Shown piece by piece: positions 60,003 through 64,000 of a stretch of DNA of 64,000 nucleotides; position 1 is the first letter of the stretch, and the number at the start of each line of letters is the position of its first letter. The notes beneath the pieces were generated by a model. The model was not told the origin of the DNA. It did not search any database and saw only the letters and a program-made list of their open reading frames with translations. Location: positions 186,001-250,000 of the forward strand of contig JALJCO010010453.1 of assembly GCA_023101725.1 (NCBI GenBank). Direction: 5' to 3'. The position numbers were made by a program, and so were the translations under genes. Source of the stretch: Atherinomorus stipes. Lineage: Eukaryota > Chordata > Actinopteri > Atheriniformes > Atherinidae.

Positions 60003-61786
60003 TCATTTTCTCCTGAATGAAAACCTACAAACAGAAAAGTCCATAGTTAGTTTAACAAGGTTTGTTCCTGGGAATAGCAGCTGAACATGCAACACACACT
60101 AAAACTGAGTCATAACAGGCAGTAATTACTGTGGGCAGCAGTTTGGAAGACAGACAGTTTTTCAGCCTCTTTTTTCCCCTCACTGCTCACACAAACATCC
60201 TCGGCATTAGCATGACTTCATTCAGTCACAAGTACATCATTAGCAGACAGGAGAGGGGCTGTGAGAACAATCTCTACGAGCTTACTACATCATCATGTGG
60301 CTACTGCTGGGACAAACAAACCCCAAAAAACAAAAATAATTTTCTTAAGTCATTAACTTTTATCTTTGACATTAAAGATTGCATACATGTAAAAATAGAA
60401 CTGTTTTCTTTGCGCATACATTTGTCGATACAGCAGTAAAACTTGTTACTCACAATTTCCCTATGGTTGTCTTCTCATTTATTGTGGCTGAATTGTGCTC
60501 TGTAGGTGCAGGTGTGTCCAGATCCACTTCCACCATGGCCGGTTCAGCTCGAGGTAGAATTCCACTGCAGGACAAACGACAGATTTTAATGTCACTGAGA
60601 ATGTTCTGTGTAACAAAGTCAAAAGATAGAAGTTACAGCAGTTATCAGTACAGATGCAGCCGGTGGGACTTTACATGAGTGGTCTTAACAAGGTCCAGGG
60701 ACAGTTGTGTTAGAAGGGTTTAGACAACAATGTAATGCACAGCTGCTTCATAACAACAGCTGTGCAGGTTAAATTGAATTGTCTGATATCTGATAGAATG
60801 ATAAACTTGTGAAGTCTAAAACTAGCAATACTACGAATTATGCATTTTACAGTACTCACAGTGCTGATACAAAGATGGTTTATTTTAGAACTGCATCTGA
60901 CAATGGCAAAAGAAAAGTTTTGCACATATTTGCACCTGACAGCTAATTATGACTCTGTGAGCCACAACTAATGTGTTTAAGGAAGTACTAAATAGTGAAT
61001 ACCAATATTACCAGTGTGTGCGTGGTATTCTCTCTTATTCTAGTGGTATTTATTTTTAACGTTAAGATAAATGTGCACAGAACAGATCAAGACTTGAAGA
61101 TTAAAAAATTCCATTTACTTTTAGATAGCCCTGCTATCTTCAATCTGGTTTAGGGTTAATGCTCCTGATATAAATAAAACAAGTTATCGTTTCTAATGTA
61201 ATGCGACCCTAAAATAGACGCATGATGGCGTTTTTTTCCTTCTAACATGTCTTTTTAAATCCAGTTACCTCTTATATAGTTGAAGCTCCTCTTGAGCCAC
61301 CATAAGCTGAGCCTTCAGCTGGTTCCTCTCTTGTAGGACCTCCTTCAGCTCCTGCATGGTGAAGCGAGGTCTGTTGGGGTCTGTCAGGTCCACCACCAGC
61401 TGGTTTGGTCCCGCTGTTTGCTGTGATGGTAGACAGTTAATATAATCCAGACAAATCCAACTTCAACGACAGATGGTCGTTAAACTCACCGTGCCCTGTC
61501 CTGAGGAGGACCCCTCCTTGATGATTCTGTCCAGTTCACTTTTCAAGTTGTCCCGCTCCATTTTCAGCTCCTCCAGAGACAAGTTGTATTTGTTGACCAA
61601 AGTTTCAAACATTTCCAGGACTCGGACTATTCTGAACTGTAAATCTGACACTTCTTCGCCTGTGCTACTTATTTTTAACAAATCTCGCCCGATTACGTAC
61701 GAGATGTCATACACATCTTCGACGGTGAGCTCAAAGGCGTCCTTCTCGAAAGCGAGAGCAGGCGACGACTCTTCACCAAACTCCAT
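60003..61786 (-). CDS. rilpl2: RILP-like protein 2, 4 exons
   Basis: Minus-strand exons 61786-61490, 61420-61269, 60564-60454 and 60024-60003 join into 193 residues (human about 211). Residues 10-45 with TVEDVYDISYVIGRDLLKI form the RH1 start; a coiled coil follows to about 95. The RH2 part is VDLTDPNRPRFTMQELKEVL (109-128) followed by ERNQLKAQL, whose arginines bind LRRK2-phosphorylated Rab8/Rab10 in known family members. The tail ends TTIGKLFSFRRK, with the last exon only 22 coding bases. RILPL2 acts at the centrosome and primary cilium, regulates ciliary membrane proteins and binds myosin Va. Start chosen as the first ATG of exon 1 (MEFGEESSPALAF). Context: convergent with kmt5a and in tandem with its paralogue rilpl1, as in human, but without SNRNP35 between them. 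Confidence 0.9.
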
Positions 61787-62060
61787 GACGGAATGGTTTG
61801 ACTATTTAAAAAAAAAGACCAAAAAAAAAGTTTAATTTTATACAACAGTGAACACTTATAGTTCTCGAAACGCAAAGCTTTCTTTTTCTTTTTGAGTTCG
61901 GGTTAGTATTTTTACTAAACGAAGGTAACCAACTTCCAGCAGAGCAGCACTTCCCCGATCACTCATCCACCAATAGCGTCCCTCACTTAACAGCGGAGGA
62001 GGGCAAAGTATCCTAGCGACAGGTGAGAGCAAAGATCGTCTAAGTACGAAGAACACTCAC
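61787..62060 (-). promoter_or_regulatory. rilpl2: rilpl2 promoter with X-box-like motif
   Basis: CpG-richer than the flanks. Contains an NF-Y type site (CCAAT on the + strand at 61971-61975) and GTATCCTAGCGACA at 62008-62021, close to the RFX X-box but with one or two mismatches. RFX factors drive ciliary genes, which suits rilpl2. Motif evidence only. Confidence 0.35.
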
Positions 62061-63658
62061 TTTGCACTGTTGAACTGCGAGCCCATGTCCTACACTTTAA
62101 AAAGGAAAAAAAGACTGATATGGATAGCTTGAGTGAAACTCTTTCTTTTTTTATTATCAGCTTTGTAGCTTCTCTCTATCCAGTCATCGTACGGCTGTCA
62201 GAATCAGGTGAGAAAAACATGTGATTTTATGTTTATGGTTTTTTTTTTAACGGCCTCTGTTATTTAAAATTCTGTATAATGTAAAGGACCGAGATGGCCT
62301 TATTTTTAAGAGAATAAACGAATATACATACAAACCTGGTTTCAGCAGATGACCAACACCGATTTTGAAATAGAAGCACCCACTTTTTTTAAACTGATAC
62401 CAAAGAAACACAGAAATAAATAAATGAAAAATTAAAGTTGGAAATAAATATGAAAAAATAAACTTATGGATGAATAAATGTAGAAATAAATAACAGAAAA
62501 TATGAATTAATAAATAAAAATATAGAACATGCACTTCTACATCCAAGTATATATATTCAATAATGTCTATATCTATTAATTTCTAATGATAACATTTTTG
62601 GTCCTCCATGTAGGAAGGACTTGTTGACACGAAATATCTTCACCTTTATAAACGTCCTGTCCGTGTATATCTGTGATATAAACTATAAACTACAGTATAT
62701 AAACTGTGATGTAGACTATGATAAATCTTAAATCCACACATATATTTCAGTACTGTCACATTGATATTTGATTGTCACACAAAACCAAAAAATTAAAGAT
62801 TAAAAATAAAACTTTATTTCTTTACTCTGAATCAACATTATTTTACACATGCTCTGCGACATAAACAAGATATGGAAAATATGTCATCTCATGATTTAGT
62901 AGAAACCATGGCATATAGTGCAACAAGTCCATTTACGAAAAGACCTAAATCTAAAGTGTGACCAAATCATTTCCAAAAAGATTCATCCTTTTGTCAACAT
63001 TTCAGAAAAATCCCGTACAGACTAAGTGTGCTTGAAAGCACACATAAATCACACTATATGTGTAATTTATGGGTCTTGAACCAGCTGGACTCATTCCTTG
63101 ACACATGATGACATTAGAGCCTGCCAAGTAGCTTAGAAGTGTGTGATAACTTGTGCTGTTTTCTGAGAAATACTCAGATGTCGTACATTTGACAGATTTA
63201 GGTTTTAGTCTAAAACAAGCTAACACAAATTAAACAAAACATAATAAAAATTGGCATCAGTAACAGCAACATGGTTAATGGGCTATATGCACAACTCCGC
63301 AACTTCCTGAACTTAAGCCAGCTCCTTTGTTTCTTGTCTTTCATTGCTGGACAAACTAATCAATCCAGGTATGCCTGACCTCAGTCACCATGATGACAAT
63401 GGCCAGGCACACCTGGATTAATCGATTTGTCCAGCACTGAAAGACAGGAAACAAAGGAGCTGGGTTAAGTTCAGGAAGTAGCGGACTTGTGCATATAGCC
63501 CATTAACCATAGTTTTTTCATGTGCATAAATAAACAACAATTTTAGTTTATGATATCTGAGTAATGCTGCCATTGAACAAGTTCTTGTACATCTGTATAT
63601 TGGCAAGCTGTTTTTTTTTTTAAATTGTGTAAAAATGAGAAAAAATTTCATTGCATAA
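62061..63658. other. region between rilpl2 promoter and last exon of rilpl1
   Basis: Very AT-rich, with a (AAATAAAT)-type tract at about 62410-62520 and a fold-back repeat at 63271-63510. The right part must be rilpl1 3' UTR; minus-strand AATAAA (TTTATT) occurs at 62814-62819. No gene seen; SNRNP35, which lies here in human, is absent. Confidence 0.5.
63271..63510. mobile_element. fold-back MITE
   Basis: The left arm from 63271 (ATGGTTAATGGGCTATATGC) and the right arm ending at 63510 are reverse complements over about 60 bases with few changes, continuing inward (GCTCCTTTGTTTC against GAAACAAAGGAGC; CAGGTATGCCTG-type centre). 240 bp, no coding capacity. It probably sits in the 3' UTR or just downstream of rilpl1. 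Confidence 0.7.
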
Positions 63659-64000
63659 TCATATAAAGGAAACAAGTCTTCTGATCGGCAACAAAGTAGG
63701 ATCATCTGTGATCAGACCAGCTGCTACCATTGGCATTACAGCAGTGAAGATCCTGGTGAGAGGAAAGTGGAGAGAAGGGAAGGATCACACAAAGAGATAC
63801 AGCAAAGAAATTCAGACATAAAACATGTGGAAGGATTTCTTATCATTATTATATGATTTGTGACCAAAGTATTCATAATTTTTGTAGTAAAAACAGACAG
63901 CAAAATGCTGTTTAACTTGTCACACTCAATACTCACAAGCGTCTTATTCCTGATTCAGGCTGGTCAGCTGAAGCAGAGTGTTGTGGAAGAGACAAAGTAG
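63659..64000 (-). CDS. rilpl1: rilpl1-like, last two exons (5' part outside window)
   Basis: Minus-strand exon 63937 to beyond 64000 (donor GTGAGT) and last exon 63752-63659 (acceptor CACCAG, stop TGA at 63659-63661). Joined they end SADQPESGIRRL-IFTAVMPMVAAGLITDDPTL then LPIRRLVSFI. From memory this matches the C-terminus of RILPL1, a centrosome/cilium protein with an RH2 domain for phospho-Rab8/10. The intron interrupts the leucine codon of RRL after TT, the same place and phase as the last intron of rilpl2 (GKL), which supports common ancestry. The right edge cuts the gene; only about 52 residues are visible. Confidence 0.75.

Noticed and set aside
62247..62546. 99-codon minus-strand frame rich in F, L and Y
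   Set aside because: Produced by an AAATA/TTTAT simple tract; not a membrane protein gene.
1..64000. CRISPR arrays, integrons, phage or endogenous viral genes
   Set aside because: No regularly spaced repeats, no integrase or capsid-like frames; intron-exon structure and repeats are those of a vertebrate chromosome.

Overview
The window is nuclear DNA from a bony fish, read as a teleost. Genes are split by short GT-AG introns, the intergenic and intronic DNA is AT-rich, and it is littered with fish-type transposon relics (hAT and Tc1-like MITEs, non-LTR retrotransposon fragments, microsatellites). Family names come from recognising spliced protein sequence by eye; no database search was run. 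The gene order is that of human 12q24.31: ARL6IP4 (+), PITPNM2 (-), MTRFR/C12orf65 (+), KMT5A/SETD8 (+), RILPL2 (-), RILPL1 (-). The human neighbours MPHOSPH9, CDK2AP1, SBNO1 and SNRNP35 are not visible here.

Layout. 1-360: last three coding exons of arl6ip4 (left edge cuts it). 361-4787: convergent 3' region, with a Tc1-like relic at about 901-1420. 4788-26075: 26 coding exons of pitpnm2 on the minus strand. Joined, they give one open frame of 1474 codons plus stop, with a PITP domain, FFAT motif, DDHD domain and LNS2 domain. 26076-26239: its 5' UTR exon. 26240-46455: a roughly 20 kb first intron holding TTAA-flanked elements, an old LINE copy and a nested fold-back element. About 46.4-47.1 kb: probable pitpnm2 promoter and first exon, then a CTCF-like motif at 47385-47400. 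47.1-51.8 kb: intergenic, mostly transposon (a long TIR element, a SINE-like repeat, a TA microsatellite, a LINE fragment). 51976-53092: mtrfr in two exons. 53.44-54.34 kb: a LINE fragment with an internal inversion. 54.9-59.3 kb: kmt5a, 8 exons, with a CCAAT-CCAAT-TATA-like promoter. 60003-61786: rilpl2, 4 exons, convergent with kmt5a. 63659-64000: last two exons of its paralogue rilpl1, running off the right edge.

The genes are housekeeping or cell-biological and do not form an operon: RNA processing (arl6ip4), ER-plasma membrane phosphoinositide transfer (pitpnm2), mitochondrial ribosome rescue (mtrfr), H4K20 monomethylation (kmt5a) and Rab/cilium trafficking (rilpl1, rilpl2). I found no bacterial-style or wholly new system. 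The most interesting observations are a block of three consecutive phase 1-1 exons inside the pitpnm2 DDHD region, one of which encodes 97 residues I do not recognise; a GC-AG intron in kmt5a; a duplicated CRE-like plus MEF2-like module in a pitpnm2 intron; a CTCF-like site between two gene domains; and several transposon insertions whose structure can still be read.
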